DNA of 64,000 nt from Paralvinella palmiformis (GCA_025642065.1 JAODUP010000091.1:407001-471000); one strand, 5' to 3'; counted from the stretch's first letter, positions 21,816 through 36,115 are shown. Notes: a model not told the origin generated them from the letters alone. Numbers and translations are program-made.

Positions 21816-22657
21816 GATTGTCATGCGTAACATAGGAATGAAGCAGAATCTAGACAGACAGTTAATGTTTTGATGGTCACAACACAAAATGTGTGCTGTA
21901 TTTTTTATGTTGCTAATAATGTGTTATAAAGAAGGACAGTACATAAAGAAGATGAATTCAAATATATTTTTTACATATCCTATTTAAATTAGAACACTTA
22001 GATATAATCCAAAATAAAATCGTTTATCATATTAATCATAAATAACATATTACTAAAATCAGTTTAAAGTTCAAAACAAGAAGCTTAGGTCAATAGGTGT
22101 GACTGTCGTGTATGAAATCCACATTTACTGTATGATGTGAGAGTTGATTTTTGACCTACCATTGACTATATCATATGAAAGACAATGATGATGCATTGAT
22201 TGTACATTTACCAGGTGGCTAGTGTTTGCTGATTCTGTACTGTCTCTGCGGTGTTTGAAGGAGGGGAGAAACCCTGAGCAGACACTGTGTGATGAAAATG
22301 GCTTTCATCTGTTGCCCAGTGTCCACTGAATGAAGGCGTATTGATTGCATGTGTCTTTCAGATTCTGATTAAAGGTTGAAATGAAAAGCATGTCACCATT
22401 CATCAACACTTATTGATGATGGTAGACCTGATGTACCCGATCCTTCTGGGAGACTGTGGTTTGGGTAAAAGCGAGATGGGTTGGCTATATTTTAGCAGAA
22501 TATAGCTAGTAGTTAAGGTATAAAACCACAGCCTGGAGCTTAAATGACACTAAGACTATAATTTTCAACCAAACAGATTAATCTATTAGTATTAACCTTT
22601 CAATTATGTTATAAAGCACCGACTACACAATTATCTTATAATGAAAATTACACATAC

Positions 22658-22695
<38 letters not shown>

Positions 22696-22713
22696 ATATA
22701 GAGAGAGAGAGAG
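22658..22713. repeat. (TA)n(GA)n microsatellite
   Basis: TA runs with one slip at 22684, then GA repeats to 22713. Confidence 0.95.
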
Positions 22714-23710
22714 CACATGTCAACTAATTGGATTAGGTTCCAATGGCTCACAACGTTATTTAGCTGATATAATCAATCCATGGTGATATATTCTCAATTT
22801 AAATGCTTATGTTTAAAAATGGGAAGTTAAAATAAATTGTATAATTCGGAATTGCTTAATTGCTGTTAAGGACTGATCATTTTTATCTGTGGCAGTTCAA
22901 AAAACATGCAGCTGGCTTTAAAATATTAGGGTTTTTAAAGCCATCACATTTTGAATTGCAAGCAAATATTTTCAGTTCTTTGTAAGAAATCACTTTAGTA
23001 AAAGTTTGGTCTTACAAGTTCATTTGTGAGATTCTATACCTGTGGTGTTTTTGTTTGAATTAGTTCTGTATAGTTTATCTGGAACGATTGTATTTCAACG
23101 TGTATCATCATGCTACTGTTCCTATCTTGTCTTGAATGACATTACTCTCTCTAGCTAAACATGGCTAGATAATTCTTCTTAGTCAGCCAGTTTCGCTTCC
23201 AACAGGTCTCTGTTTATGCTGTTACTTAAATTTAACAGATTTGTGATAACGTCTGACAAAGTGTTACCTTTCTGCTTAGGTTAACAGGTTTGGTAACTGA
23301 TGGATTACTCTTGGTATAAGCCTGTTAAGATTTATTAATGGAAGAAAGTGTTTGTAAAAAGTTCAATTTCTTATGCCGGTTGCAGTGGTATAATTTCAAC
23401 ATTGTGTTTTATTGCTAATGTGTTATTTTTGCAGAACAAGACGTAGTGGTGATTTGGCATTTTACATATCTTGTTTTTACTTCCAGTTCTGGGTGGTAAC
23501 CAGTGGATGTTTGGTGGATCCCAGGATAATCGCACACATTCTAAAGGTAAATAGATCTTCTTCTGGTTTGTCTCACTTGACAAATTATGTTTTGTTTCAG
23601 AGTTCACGTGTCATGTCGTTTATTAAATAAACTAAGTATTGCTTGTTATTACTCGTCACCTAATTAAAAACGTCTGGTTTTATTAGTTTCAATAAAGTTT
23701 CTGAAAATAA

Positions 23711-23712
<2 letters not shown>

Positions 23713-23745
<33 letters not shown>
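23713..23745. repeat. (TA)n microsatellite
   Basis: Uninterrupted TA run. Confidence 0.95.
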
Positions 23746-23748
<3 letters not shown>

Positions 23749-24503
23749 CAATATAGCTATTTTTATATTCAGAACAATGGTTTTCTTATTTGTATACTAT
23801 AACTTGTAACATCCTAAATATATATAATTATAGCAAACAAATCTGAAATGTTTTAATTAAAAAACGGTCATACTAGCATTATTATCTAAATCCACCGATA
23901 CCTGGTTTTAGAATAAGAGCACATAGTAAAATGTAGGACTTCTAAAGAGAGCACTGATGTCCTATAGGAATTCTGAGTGATTGTTTACTTTCATCTATCA
24001 GAACCGTTTCCTGTTTGTTTATGCAGTTGCAGTGGTTTTTACTACATACTTGATACAAATTACTACATAGGTCAGCAATGGTGCTCCATTCAACTCTTTC
24101 TAAGCTTTATTGTTTTCTTTCCACTAATTGAAGTGTATACAGATTTTGATCGTTGAATTTAACTTGAGGTAATAGAGACAGATAAATAACAAGCCAGATT
24201 TGGGGGTGGAGTTGTAATGAGTTACACTGATATTAGACATGAACCAATGTTGTGTTAATAGGTATCCTAGAAATACACCTCACCTTCGGCAACTTTCCCC
24301 CCTGTAGTCAATAATTGTATGTGGCAGAGGTTGGCATCTGCTGATAGTATGTTGGAAGACACTATTTCACCTGAATATTTGATCATCTCGCCTTTTTGTT
24401 TAATTATTCATTTTTCATTACTCGCAATATTCATAGCATTGATTGATTGAATCAGGATTGGTTGTTGATTGTGTGTGGAATGGAGCTGTGTACATTAATT
24501 CAT

Positions 24504-24506
<3 letters not shown>

Positions 24507-24534
<28 letters not shown>
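24507..24534. repeat. (TA)n microsatellite
   Basis: Uninterrupted TA run. Confidence 0.95.
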
Positions 24535-24542
<8 letters not shown>

Positions 24543-24779
24543 GACATTATAAAGAAAGTATATCTATATTTATAATGATTACCTCCTGGGATCTCAGTGA
24601 TGTTGGCTTTGTGTTTATATTGGACCAAATCAGTATTATTAGACAGGTTGGAGTAGCCTCTCCTACTGTATCTTATTGGCTTTATGTAAACACGCAGCCG
24701 ATGTAAATAGAATGTTTTGCGATTTGTTCCACAGTTCACACATCTGCGTAGCATATTCCGTACTTATTACACATCGGCT

Positions 24780-25130
24780 AACCTATCTCTTCGTGGCACT
24801 GGATCGCCGGCGAGTTGGTTTTCCGGCCCTGAGCTAGCCCAGTCCTGCGGCGTTTAGATTGAATCTTTCCGGTGTGGCTTGCTAACGGCATACTTACACC
24901 CGAAACACATTTACGTCATTGTTATATGGACTGTTTTTGTGTGAGCGGTGTTTTACAATGTGTTCGTTTTGTAGGACATTGAGCGGTGTTGTTGTACATA
25001 TTACGGCCATCACCGCGTTGCCGGCACCTGACACTTCCTCTGTCGGATTCGAACGGAACCCGATGAACTTCGTACTTTGACATCAAATTAAAATATTTCC
25101 TGCACACGTCTGTCGGAGATCTGGGTCACA
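24780..25130. promoter_or_regulatory. CpG-containing unique block inside intron 2
   Basis: Unlike its AT-rich flanks, this stretch is GC-richer with many CpG (for example GGATCGCCGGCGAG, TTTTCCGGCC, CTGCGGCGTT, CACCGCGTTGCCGGCACC). It has no convincing coding frame. It could be an enhancer or an internal promoter for a shorter CPEB isoform. No core promoter motif could be fixed. Confidence 0.25.
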
Positions 25131-25373
25131 AAGTGATTGCAGATGTATGAGCGGACCTCCCCAGTGTTAAGTAGCACCTAGTAATACATGGATCACCCCC
25201 CCCCCGTAAACACGGACGTCCCTTTGTCATGTTTATGTTTCCAGATGCCGCACCGTTTTCTGGATTCCTGGTTCGGATTTGGGCCAAATAGGTGTGAAAT
25301 TTGTTTGCTGCCTTGGTGTAAAGCTACGCTGAATGGGGGTAATTATCGGGCACTTTAGATGCTACTGGAAAAG

Positions 25374-25374
25374 A

Positions 25375-25402
<28 letters not shown>
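25374..25402. repeat. (CA)n microsatellite
   Basis: Uninterrupted CA run. Confidence 0.95.
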
Positions 25403-25405
<3 letters not shown>

Positions 25406-26417
25406 AGGTATAAATAGGTCCAATTTTGGTCATAATATCACCTAGACATACTGGGTTTTTAGCCATTGTGACATTAGCACCGTTCTGACTGTAAATACCC
25501 AGTATTTCCTAAATTGATTCTATCTCTTGCTGTTCTTGAAAATCTATTACCATTACTGCTTCCTGTTTGGGAGATATTCTGCCATTCAGAATTCCAAGAA
25601 TTGTCAGAGGATGAGTTTTCAGCAGTTGTTTACACCAGAAGCACCAGTAGAAATTTTTTATTTTTGAATACTAGAAAACATAACTCATTACATTTCAACA
25701 GTTCGACATCAGGCAGTTAGTTACAAGAAAATGAATTTTAGTTCAGATAGGTAATTTGGCCTCAGTTACGATACGCTATAATAGTTATTTGTCATATGGT
25801 GCTGAAAAAGTAAACTCCTGGATTTAACTTTCTGATAATCCATATATACAATCAGTGATCATTAATGGATCTTTCTCCCACTCATCAACTTTCATCACAA
25901 ACTCAAGACATTAATCCTTTCGTAAACTAATCAAAATCATTACACAGCTAGACTACAAAAATATTGAAGGGATCTACAGCTTGATAAAAACGTAGGATTA
26001 AACTACACGGTGTGGGCTGCAGCACGTCGTTGACGACACACCGTTTCAGTCAAAGCCATCTGTTTCAGCTTTCAGTAAAGAGAATGAAGCTATTTGTTGA
26101 ATTTCACCGGCTGCATAAAATAATGATTTGTCGAAAGCATTAAGGAATACAGTGGCAGTGTTATGGACATTTTTGTGTTGCAGACTGTTCCATTCATGAC
26201 TATGGTGCAGCCATGTACCATACACACTCTGATCAACCATTACGGCTGGTAATTGTTGGGCCTCATGTAGGGCTCGAGATAGGAACACTGCTGAAGTGGT
26301 CCTTTGGAAAGGGAAATAGCAGAACCGTCACTATCTCCAACCTAACTGTGAGAAATATTGAACTACCACAACCTAACATAGGAATAGCATACTCACGCTT
26401 CCTGTGATACAGTGATA

Positions 26418-26458
26418 GTGTGTGTGTGTGTGTGTGTGTCAGAGAGAGCGAGAGAGAG
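26418..26458. repeat. (TG)n(AG)n microsatellite
   Basis: A TG run followed by AG repeats with a CG interruption. Confidence 0.95.
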
Positions 26459-27382
26459 AATGTGTGTGTTAATGCATATTTAAATACTATTTATATGCCA
26501 ATTTATCATACTACAAAATATCAATGGACATAGTGAACTTATCCAAGAAAAGCATAGATTTGTATGCCAAATATAGTCACGGAGAAGTCGTGACACAGTT
26601 AACTACAGGTTGATACAAGTGATATGTAATCAATGGCTACCGTGGGATCACCGAATTAAGTGTGAAACTAGTATTTTTTGTTCTAAATATACCGTACTCT
26701 TTTGTGTTGTAATATGCTGTACAGTGTTTACTGTATTGCACAGTGCCATTTTCCCAATATGATGATGTACCGAGATGTTCTTATTATATATAATATTGTG
26801 TCCTACTGTTTTACACTTGGTATATTGAGTTGTTAGGATACTATTATATCCTTTTATTTAGTCACTGTATTATTAGTATGCTATCCATCTAGTTGGTATT
26901 TATAAATATACAGTGTGTGATGTTTATACTGGTCATTTATTACACAGCTGACAGCCACCAGCCCTGTGTATCTAAATGCTCATATATAAATTGACTGCGG
27001 TACATGCTAAAACCAATTTGACTGTGTAATAATTTAATTTGTGATTTATGGTTGTTTTATGCATCTCTGCGATGAATATATTTATGACGTTAGTTTAGTC
27101 TCAAGGCATCCCATCAGATTTAATCCATTCATAAATTACTTACATTTTAAATTTCTTTCCTCCAAAAACCTTTCCCCTTCCAGTTATCACTTCTCGGCCC
27201 CTTTTGAATTTTTTTGGCTTTGAGCTTACAGATGCTGATGGATTTATTTTACCTGTAATTCGCTTTATTCGAACGCTGGTCTAACAGATTTTGTGGGGGA
27301 AAGGTGAGAATTGCTAGATAGAACTGCCTGAACAACAGAAGCTACTATCCGCAGTATATTTATTAAATGTACTGTTTATGGA

Positions 27383-27385
<3 letters not shown>

Positions 27386-27446
<61 letters not shown>
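27386..27446. repeat. Compound (TA)n(TG)n microsatellite
   Basis: TA to 27421, then TG to 27446. Confidence 0.95.
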
Positions 27447-30431
27447 CTTAATATGCTATTCAGAGGACCAAAAAGCATAACCTTATCCACCAAAACTGGG
27501 CTTATAGGCTCTTCCCTGTGTATAGAATACACATCATAAACAAGCCCACGACAAACTTGCATGAATTTATTTTACATGATGTGTACTTACTACCAAAATA
27601 GCTGCCAGTGTTCAGGGTGGTTATCTACACAGGCCATGTTGTAATAATGTACTGCTAACACCGTGGCATTTAATATCATAGGTGAGTGATTCAGATTATT
27701 CATGGATGCCTGATAAGGCCAGCCATATTCAAGCAATCCTTGCCGCTGTAATGGCCTGAATTGTGCTGCCCTTCATAAAATTATGTTTCCAACACGTCCC
27801 GTAGCCAGACGGAGATGAGTGCAGTCTCGCTAATTCAATTAATTATTCAATGAACGATGTTCCAGTAGGACTAGGTGCCAGGAACTGTGACAGTAACGGA
27901 GTCATACAAACAATAACCGTCCAGTAAACGGCATGGAGGGGGTGTGGGTGAGGGTGGGGAGGGGCGATGTCAGTGAGCCAGTTACATTATATAAACATTC
28001 AACATCCTACCGGCAATGAATCATTGCTAATGAGCAACAGATCATCTACTCCTCTCAGTACTACCTGAATTCCCTTCTGCGGTGGCTCTAAATCGACCGA
28101 GGCGACGACTAGTGATTTTATGTGTAGGTTTAACTCCGATGATCTCCAGTTACGACTGATCGACACCAATGGGTCAGTCGGCGATGGTGTATGGTGTTTT
28201 GGTGCTGGAAGGTAAATCCCTAAACTGCAGTTCGTTCCTCCCATTCGACGCTGATTTGTCGCTGTATGTGTTCAGTTGAGAATTATGCCATTGCCGCGAC
28301 TAAGGTCACCATGGAAACACGATACGATACTTTTATAACGCTATGAATAGTTAATGTGCACTTTAGGATGCCGGTCATTATCCTATTGCATGGCTGTCAA
28401 CTATATAACGCGTTGACTAACATGCAGCAGGTTCTAAGGCGTACCGGGGCTAGATCCTGCTTAAGTGACTAATGCGTTTCCATGGATATCCCTCCTGAGT
28501 TTGGTTCTGAAATAAGGTACGAGTAGTGTTCAAACTGGTGTGTAAGCTTGAGCTAATTTAGTACTACTAACGCGATAGTACCGTTATTCAGAATCTACTA
28601 CATACTTGTCACAGATTATATATAGTTTTACTGGCAAGAAATCAGAAGACGATGAATCATACTAACCAAAGCCGCTTTATTGTAGATTAATTTGGGTATT
28701 TACTAGAGAGGAATGCAAAGCCAATAATCATTCATGACTACCATAGATCAAGTGGCGAGCCCTCCATGGACACACACACACACACGTTCAGAAAGAGAGA
28801 GGGAGAGTCAGAGTTATTTTAAGACCGGCGATCATTACATTAGTTGACAAATCCTGTCATGTGCATCTGGGGATGAAGCTTGCCTACCCAGATTGAATAT
28901 CACTCGCTATGGAGGTGACGCTTCAAGCGGCAGCGTTTGATAATCTATATCATCATATTGTACAACCCACACCTCAGTGACGTAACTCTAGTCTGATAGC
29001 GGCTAGTCGGCGTCATTGTTACACGGTCACGTGGTGGCCGTGTGTATCTTAGCGGAGCTGTTGGCCGTAATGACTTATGTCTCCATGCCATTGCTGATGG
29101 CGATACGTCATGATTCTTACCAATGACAGAATATCATCACTCGTAATAAGCCCACTCATTATAATGATTTAGCCAGCGGAATGGCTCAGGTGGTCCCGGC
29201 ACCATATCGGGGCCTTGTCTGTAGCTTTTTGATTATCACCGCACCCACACAGTGACCTGGTATAAAATGAATTTATTCCAAGTAATCAATCACTGTGATT
29301 GTCCCGTAGTGGTGGTATGTGGGTGTATGTGTGTGGGTGTTATCGGAGTGGGAGAATGGGTGGTGGTAAATTGGCAAAGATGCGCCGAAGGCAGTTTAGT
29401 GTCGGCTCAGTGAAGGCCATTATTCCCGAGCTTAAGTTTTATTTTACTGGAATGGACATTTTGCACAGCACAATTGTTTCATATTATTGCGTTAAGAGGC
29501 TTGTGTAGGTGTTCATGCTTTGGCAGGCATTTTAACATTTCAGTGTCTCTGCCATGGGCAGAATAAAGTCACACCTAAAATAACCATTGAAGTGACTTCC
29601 TGGTTGCAGAGCCACTAATACATTAAAGGTATGGGTTCTCTTAGTCAAGTTATGACCATATCATCTGTTGACTCACAAGCGATCATCAGCAAAATATTTT
29701 TTTCAGCAGTATGTAAACAGATGTATACTATTAAAAAGATCTGTGTGCTTGCTGCAGTACGAACTAAATATTATTACTAAAAACAGAGAATTGACAAAAC
29801 ATAACAAATACATTTTGAATTAAATGTAACACCCAGTAGTGCTTTGATGTGGTTGCTTAGTAAACCAGGTGTGCTTAGCAATGGTAACACTATAAGAGGT
29901 TGATACGTACTGTTGTTTTCTAAAAAAGGGGATGTTATGTTGATGACATTAGTGAAGTTATCAGTTAATTGTTTTGTTTTTGATTCATGGAGCTACTAAG
30001 TTTAATATTAATCAGTATTTACATGAATAAATGGGGCCACTTTGAAACAATAATAATAATTATATTAACACACTAATTTCTTGCTTTCATTATAGGTGTA
30101 GGCTCTCATATTGTATATGGTTATTATAATTGTTAGCTGTATGCGCTTGTAGATATGCTTTCATTCAAGATTCTCAGCATCAGGGAATGCTTAGAATTCC
30201 TGTTTACATACCAGAGATGCTGTTTCTGAAAACTAACCTGGTCATTGCCAAGTTCCAGTACTAGAATACTTGCCTGAATTAGTGGGAAGGTGAGAGAGGG
30301 AGAGAGAGTATAATATTAAACCATCTAAACTGAGTTAATAATGTGTCTATATAACAGACTGGCTGATTAGGCTCATAGTAAAAGGTATATATGTTAGATT
30401 GTGAAATGAGGGATTTCTCAAAATTACAAAA

Positions 30432-30557
30432 TCTTCCAGGAAATTTGTGAAATCACTTGTTTCATAATTTTATTGTAACATGTATGATGTCATGAATTCC
30501 TGGAAACTTCTAGGGATTTCACAAAATCTGTGGTTTCGCAATTTTACTGTCATATGT
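30432..30557. repeat. Local direct and inverted repeats
   Basis: CACTTGTTTCATAATTTTAT at 30453 is echoed as CTGTGGTTTCGCAATTTTAC at 30529, both followed by a TG/TC..ATGT end. CCAGGAAATTTGTGAAAT (about 30437) is roughly inverse to ATTCCTGGAAAC..GATTTCAC (about 30496-30521). It may be a decayed inverted-repeat element. It lies directly upstream of a SINE. Confidence 0.4.
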
Positions 30558-30574
30558 TTATATTTAATTAATAA

Positions 30575-30749
30575 GGGCTTTCTGATTGTGCAGTGGTTAA
30601 AGTAGTGTGCTGCAATCCTCCATGTTGTGGGTTCGAACCTGGCTCGCACCTGTTTTTGTAGGATTTGTTTTCCACAGGATGCATTCCTCAGCCGTTATGG
30701 TGTCCCTGAGACGTGACCTGAGTGACGAAGCTAAACAACTTAAGTCAAC
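30575..30749 (+). mobile_element. tRNA-derived SINE (family 2), best copy
   Basis: The tRNA-like head TGCAGTGGTTAAAGTAGTG and B-box-like GGGTTCGAACC are followed by GCTCGCACCTGTTTTTGTAG and a body ending GACGAAGCTAAACAACTTAA. TATATTTAA occurs at 30559-30567 and 30750-30758 with similar AT-rich extensions, a possible target-site duplication. Relatives lie at 1-137 and 235-545. Confidence 0.7.
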
Positions 30750-33515
30750 TATATTTAAACATTAAACTATCAGATGTAGAAGTGTTAAATATGAAATAGG
30801 CATAATTAAACCCGGACTTATACGATGTTGACATTATAACACATGTAATATAATGATTTATTTCTATAGGCCATAAAATATTTGTTTCACATAATTTATT
30901 CCGTTTTAAAATGAAACTGAAGGCAGACTATTCCAACATTAATTTTTACCGGCCTGGCCACTTGAAGCCTGTATAAATTACATCTATGTTAAATAAATAA
31001 TTGTCAGATTGATTACAGCTGCCGATTTTCATGTTCAGTTAGTTACCTTAAGCTAAACGTATACAGTTCAAGAGCTCTGCTGCTGCTGTCTATCAGTTCA
31101 GTTTATTTTTCTTGTATTTAACTAAACATGTATTTAACCAAATTTATGTTATAATCATCTTACAGCACACAGTGAACATTTTAAGAACTATAGCCCAAAA
31201 GTCTCTCTCCCCTCTCTCTCTATCTATCTGTGTGTGTGACGTTTTATAATTGTTTGCAACATTGTAGCACTCTATACATCCGCATCATTTCACAAATGAA
31301 CAAGAGGTCTCGTTTGTATATTGCTTTGTAGGAAACGGTTTTATTTCTGGTTCTCACTTAAGTGATTTCATGATTTCAGTGGAGTGAGCTGTGTTCCAAG
31401 AAGCGTCTGTAGCCAGAAAGCATATAGTTCCTTTGTTCTGTTTATAAGTTTTAGCCCCCTTTCCATATTGTACCCATATTGCTTTAGTGCTTATTCATTC
31501 AGAATTTCGTGTTTGGCGTGTGCGATTATGTACTTACTGTAGCAGATTCAGCAATCGTGGCCGGCCATAATTGCATGGAAGAATGTTGGCATTGTTCTTT
31601 GCCTCAGAAATAATTAATTTCTAAGAAGACGACTGTCCAAAGGCATCACCCAAATCTTTTGGCTGCGGGCAAGTATTTATCCAGTTCATGCTTATTCACA
31701 TATCATCCGAGTGACACTTGTCCATTTGGCATAACGGTTGAGGAGAACTCGGCGTGAAAAAAAAGGTTAAAGACATAAGTGTCCATTTAACTGTGTGGCT
31801 TCTGAGAAAGAGAGGCCAAGCTCGTTGTGAAGTGCTCGTGGCGTTGTTGACTTCACACCAGGCTCTGAGTGAAGTAGGAGGAATGTAGGGCTAATGGCAT
31901 TAAACATGGTAGATCTACTCTGCCATGACAGTGCCAGATGGTAATCTTCTCAGGTCTGCGTAAGATTTTCTCGTGGCTGTAGCTCTAATTTTTCTCCAGT
32001 GGTATTTGCTGTTAGTGATCAGCTGTTACTATGTGTGCTGTGCCATACGCACCCCTATCCCGGTTTAAAACATCTGTGTTTGGTGGTAGTCTGTATTGTT
32101 CGATGTCCTGAAGTGATGCTGTTTCATCGGTTGTCAATTTTTAGATATTTATTAGAGTTACGTTGGGAATAGAAACAGGGAACTGGGTGTTCATACATCT
32201 TTTCTTTATTGGTTTATTCCATGTAACAGTTGTCATGTTCATTGGCAGTTATGTTTAATCTGTTATGGAGCCGCAGTTAATATAATGCACACGATGATAT
32301 TGTTAGATTGTTGATTGGCAGATCACATGCCAATTTGGCCATGACTAATCAGCAGCTGCTGCTGAGCTTGTCTCTTTGGTCAGAGCCATTTACAAATCCA
32401 TTGTGTTGCAGTACATTGACTATGGCAACAGCTATGTCACTGTTGTGTAAGCTAGATATGGAAATATTGCGACACATGTTAGGATGAATATTGTATTTAA
32501 TCATGCAATTTGGCTAGGCCTTAATTTCCATTTAGTTATGCAGTGTAATTATTTCATATCTAATAAAACTGTGCTTTATCTAAGCGTGTGTGTGTTGTTT
32601 ACTAGATGTTATTCATTTTGTCGTCACTAGAATACCTGACTTCTAAATTTTAGTGCTATCTCATCTAGACGGCTTTCTCTAAGCTACCAGAACAACTTCA
32701 CACATTGTTTGTTTTCAATAAAAAACAATTCTGGCTTAATTAAGAGCATTGACGTTGACAGCAACCGCTGCAGTTTAGTACCCCTTGACTTACTCACTTG
32801 TCCTTTTCATTGCTGGGGTTAATAGGTATCATTATCTTAACGGTCGAACTGTAATGACGAACCATTGGTCTGGTGAAACAATATAACCAGTATTGCTTTC
32901 AGGAAAACATTTATCCTTTTCATAGTACGTTGTTGCTAAATTTTGATATGTGGTGATAATAAATACTGATGTTAGTTTGACTAGAATTTTTTTAATATCA
33001 TTGCAGTATTCTAGTCCAGTGAAGTTATGCTGACTTCACTGGCTGGGATATTTAAATTAGCAGTTAATGATATCAGTATGTCTCTTATAATTATTACATA
33101 AAAAACAATCCATTAACATTATTTCGCAGTAATTCACTTTGGTTAAATGTTATATGTTGTACTTAAGCTGAAAATCATAGTACCATTTGTTTCTTAGTCA
33201 TTTATGTGGTCAAGTAGTCTCAATTATCTGTCAACTGAATTGATGACCTTTGCTGTAAATGTCTATTGTAATGACATTTTTACTTATAAAACTGTAACAC
33301 CTATTGGTTTTGAATGTTATGGCTATAGCGCAACAATGTTCTGGTAATTTGCTTGCTGAAACAGTGAAAGCAATATAGGCACGATGCAGTATTGCTAAAT
33401 AATTAGACGTATTCATTATGGCTTTGGGGTGACAACGGGTCACTTTAGGAATTTGTAATCTACACCATCTGATGTTGTTGCATGATCTATTGTCTAATGT
33501 TATGGGTGTATCTGA

Positions 33516-33516
33516 T

Positions 33517-33555
<39 letters not shown>

Positions 33556-33567
33556 CCGTGTGCGCGC
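33516..33567. repeat. Compound (TC)n(TG)n microsatellite
   Basis: TC, then TG, then a short CG-rich end. It explains open frames on both strands here. Confidence 0.95.
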
Positions 33568-33789
33568 GGGCATACTTTAGTTAAATATGTATTTGAAGTT
33601 TTGTCACACCAAATGGTGCAGATAAAATTCAAGTGTTTGGAAATGCGACTTCATAAATGCACACATTGGCAGTAGATACCATTAAGAAATGCCTAGAAAT
33701 GTGTGAATAAAGATGCACAGTGACTGGTAGATTTCTACTTTACTGAAGACCCCTATATTTTGTTTTGTAACATTTACAGATAGTGTCAC

Positions 33790-33791
<2 letters not shown>

Positions 33792-33829
<38 letters not shown>
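33792..33829. repeat. (TA)n microsatellite
   Basis: Uninterrupted TA run. Confidence 0.95.
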
Positions 33830-33831
<2 letters not shown>

Positions 33832-33956
33832 GTTTCGAGTATGCAAGTGATTAACTGCCTATTTTCCATATATATAACTCACTGCCTGGTGATATGCTTG
33901 TATCACTTCACTTTGAATGTTTCTCCTATTTGGGATAAGTACATGCACTTTAAGCT

Positions 33957-34072
33957 TGGTTAGCTATCATGTATTATTGGCATTCCGTACCAAGATGATG
34001 AGCCAACCTTAGAGTGGTTAGCTGTCATGTATTATTGGCATTCTATGCTTAGATGATGACCTACTCTTAGGG
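33957..34072. repeat. Two-copy tandem duplication, 58-bp unit
   Basis: TGGTTAGCTATCATGTATTA at 33957 recurs at 34015 with one change. Both copies continue TTGGCATTC, AGATGATGA and CTTAG, with a few substitutions between them. Confidence 0.85.
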
Positions 34073-36062
34073 CGTGAAATGTTAGCGGCAATGGCAGCAG
34101 GTCAGCGTTGGTTGGCCTGTGTTAATGAAAAGTTTTACTTTATGAGGTTTCTGTGTCACCTTGTATGACAGCTTGTCTTATAAACAATGTGAACTATGCT
34201 TATTGTTTGGCCACTAGTTACGGTGCCAGCTCCTTGTACACTGAATTATATTGAACCCAATACTGACCTTGTTCCAGGCAGACTTACAAGAGGTCAGCAT
34301 TCAGATGTGTGTCATGGACATATTGTAAAATTTACCAATTATGGGTGCCTGATTTAATTTGTGTGGATGGATAATTTAGTACAAAGTATTCTTATAGTTG
34401 ATTTTAGTATCCTCTAAAAATAAATTTCGTGGTTTGTTGTTGTGTTTCATAGCTGAAATAAAAAGGCCTTCATCAAAGCATTGGTTAATTCCACTCTTAC
34501 TAACATGCCATATCTGTGATCAGTAGCCAGAGGTATTACATAAAAGACACCGGACCGGGACACATGAAGTCAGCCCCAGCAAATTGATCACAATTAGTGG
34601 TATATATACAAGTCCTAAGACTGTATAATATATTGATTGCCAGCCATCTTCGAGTAACCATACTGGGAAGGCTTGGCAAACAGAGAAGTACATCATATAC
34701 CCATGGGCACGTCTTGAATGGCACCATTAGCTAGATACCGGGCGACTTCTGGGGCACCAATCTTATTGGGTGACTCTCTCAGAATTGGAGGCAGAATTGA
34801 ATTGGCTTGCCCTATTACACACTGGAGTCAATATTGATCATACATGTATGAACTGGTTCAGCAGCAATTGTTTAATTCCTTATTATTAAAACAATGTTAA
34901 ATGTTGTAAGCCGCCGAACCAGTCAGACAGTTGTGTTTTAATCAGGAGCCGTTGTTTTCCACTTTCTATTGCTAGCGTCCTTGTTTGTCCCGCTCAGGGA
35001 TATTTGCCTCCAAAGTACCGAGACTTGCGCCGTTCGAATTCATTGATGCCAGCAACGATCACTCTTAAGTCAACATTTGTTTTCCGCTCAAGTAATTTAA
35101 AGAAAGAAAGAAAAAAAAATATCCGGCACTGTTGACTTGGATGCGATGCTATATTTATACCTCGGTGTGTTCTGATCCCATTCATCCAGTACACAATTCG
35201 AAATGGTTAACCCAAGTGTGGAAAGCCTTATTTAATGGGCTGCAGTATCATGTTGATAATTGACAGCGGATTGTTTTTTACGTCATGCCGCCTCAAGTGT
35301 CTTCCCCACAGCGAAGTTACGCTATAAAGGGAGCAGCCCTTAAGAGTGCAGGACAAATACTGATGGAGTTCCAAAACGGATTTCATTTCACGTTATTTGT
35401 CTACAGTATTACTGTATGAACTGTGGGCTTCGATCAGTGGATTAGCTCGCGCCGCATTGTCGACGTGGCTACAATTGCATTGTCACTTAGCACATTGCTA
35501 ATTTGTATTGATGAATATTGATTAACACTGGACCCCAGATGAGATGATGGCATGTTGGCATTCCACTCGGTGGCTTTCTGGCTGAGACGGTTTTAGCCAC
35601 CTAATGATATGTATTAGTATGCATTAAGGTGGTAATTCCCCGTCGGTCTAATACCCGGAATTTGAGCTGATTTACGCTGTACATCGGGTTAGTATTGTCA
35701 CTGCTATCTAATAGACGACACACTCTTCAGTATTCGATGTCACTTTGTAATAAAACGATGATGGCTTCCAAGGACCTTATACGTTGTTAGTTTTATAATG
35801 ATTGTTGTAACGTGACTGCTTTATTTCACTTTTGCCTCTTTGTTGTCGGATTGTAGCAGCAATAAGACGCTGAATGTAAATGTATGGTGACATTTTATGT
35901 TGTACAGTGTGATGTATTATCAAGTTTTATTCTCGTGGGACGTTCTCGGCCGTAGTGCGCCGACTTTGAGGGATGATGCACGATGAGAAACGGGTCCTGT
36001 TTTCCAAGAGATGCTTTCTCAATCAGCAGAAACATGATGAATGGATGTATGTCATCTCACAC

Positions 36063-36115
36063 ACTCTCTCTCTCTCTCTCTCTCTCTCCTGTGTGTGTGT
36101 GGGGGGGGGGGGGGG
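36063..36115. repeat. Compound (CT)n(GT)n(G)n tract
   Basis: CT repeats, GT repeats, then a run of about 15 G. The open frames overlapping it on both strands are artefacts. Confidence 0.95.

Noticed and set aside
30590..30650. Possible functional tRNA gene (GGGTTCGAACC with an A-box-like head)
   Set aside because: No acceptor-stem pairing could be found, and the sequence continues into a SINE body shared with other copies.
33231..33632. 133-codon minus-strand frame, the longest besides CPEB
   Set aside because: It contains HTHTHRERERERES from the TC/TG microsatellite, and the rest has no recognisable similarity.
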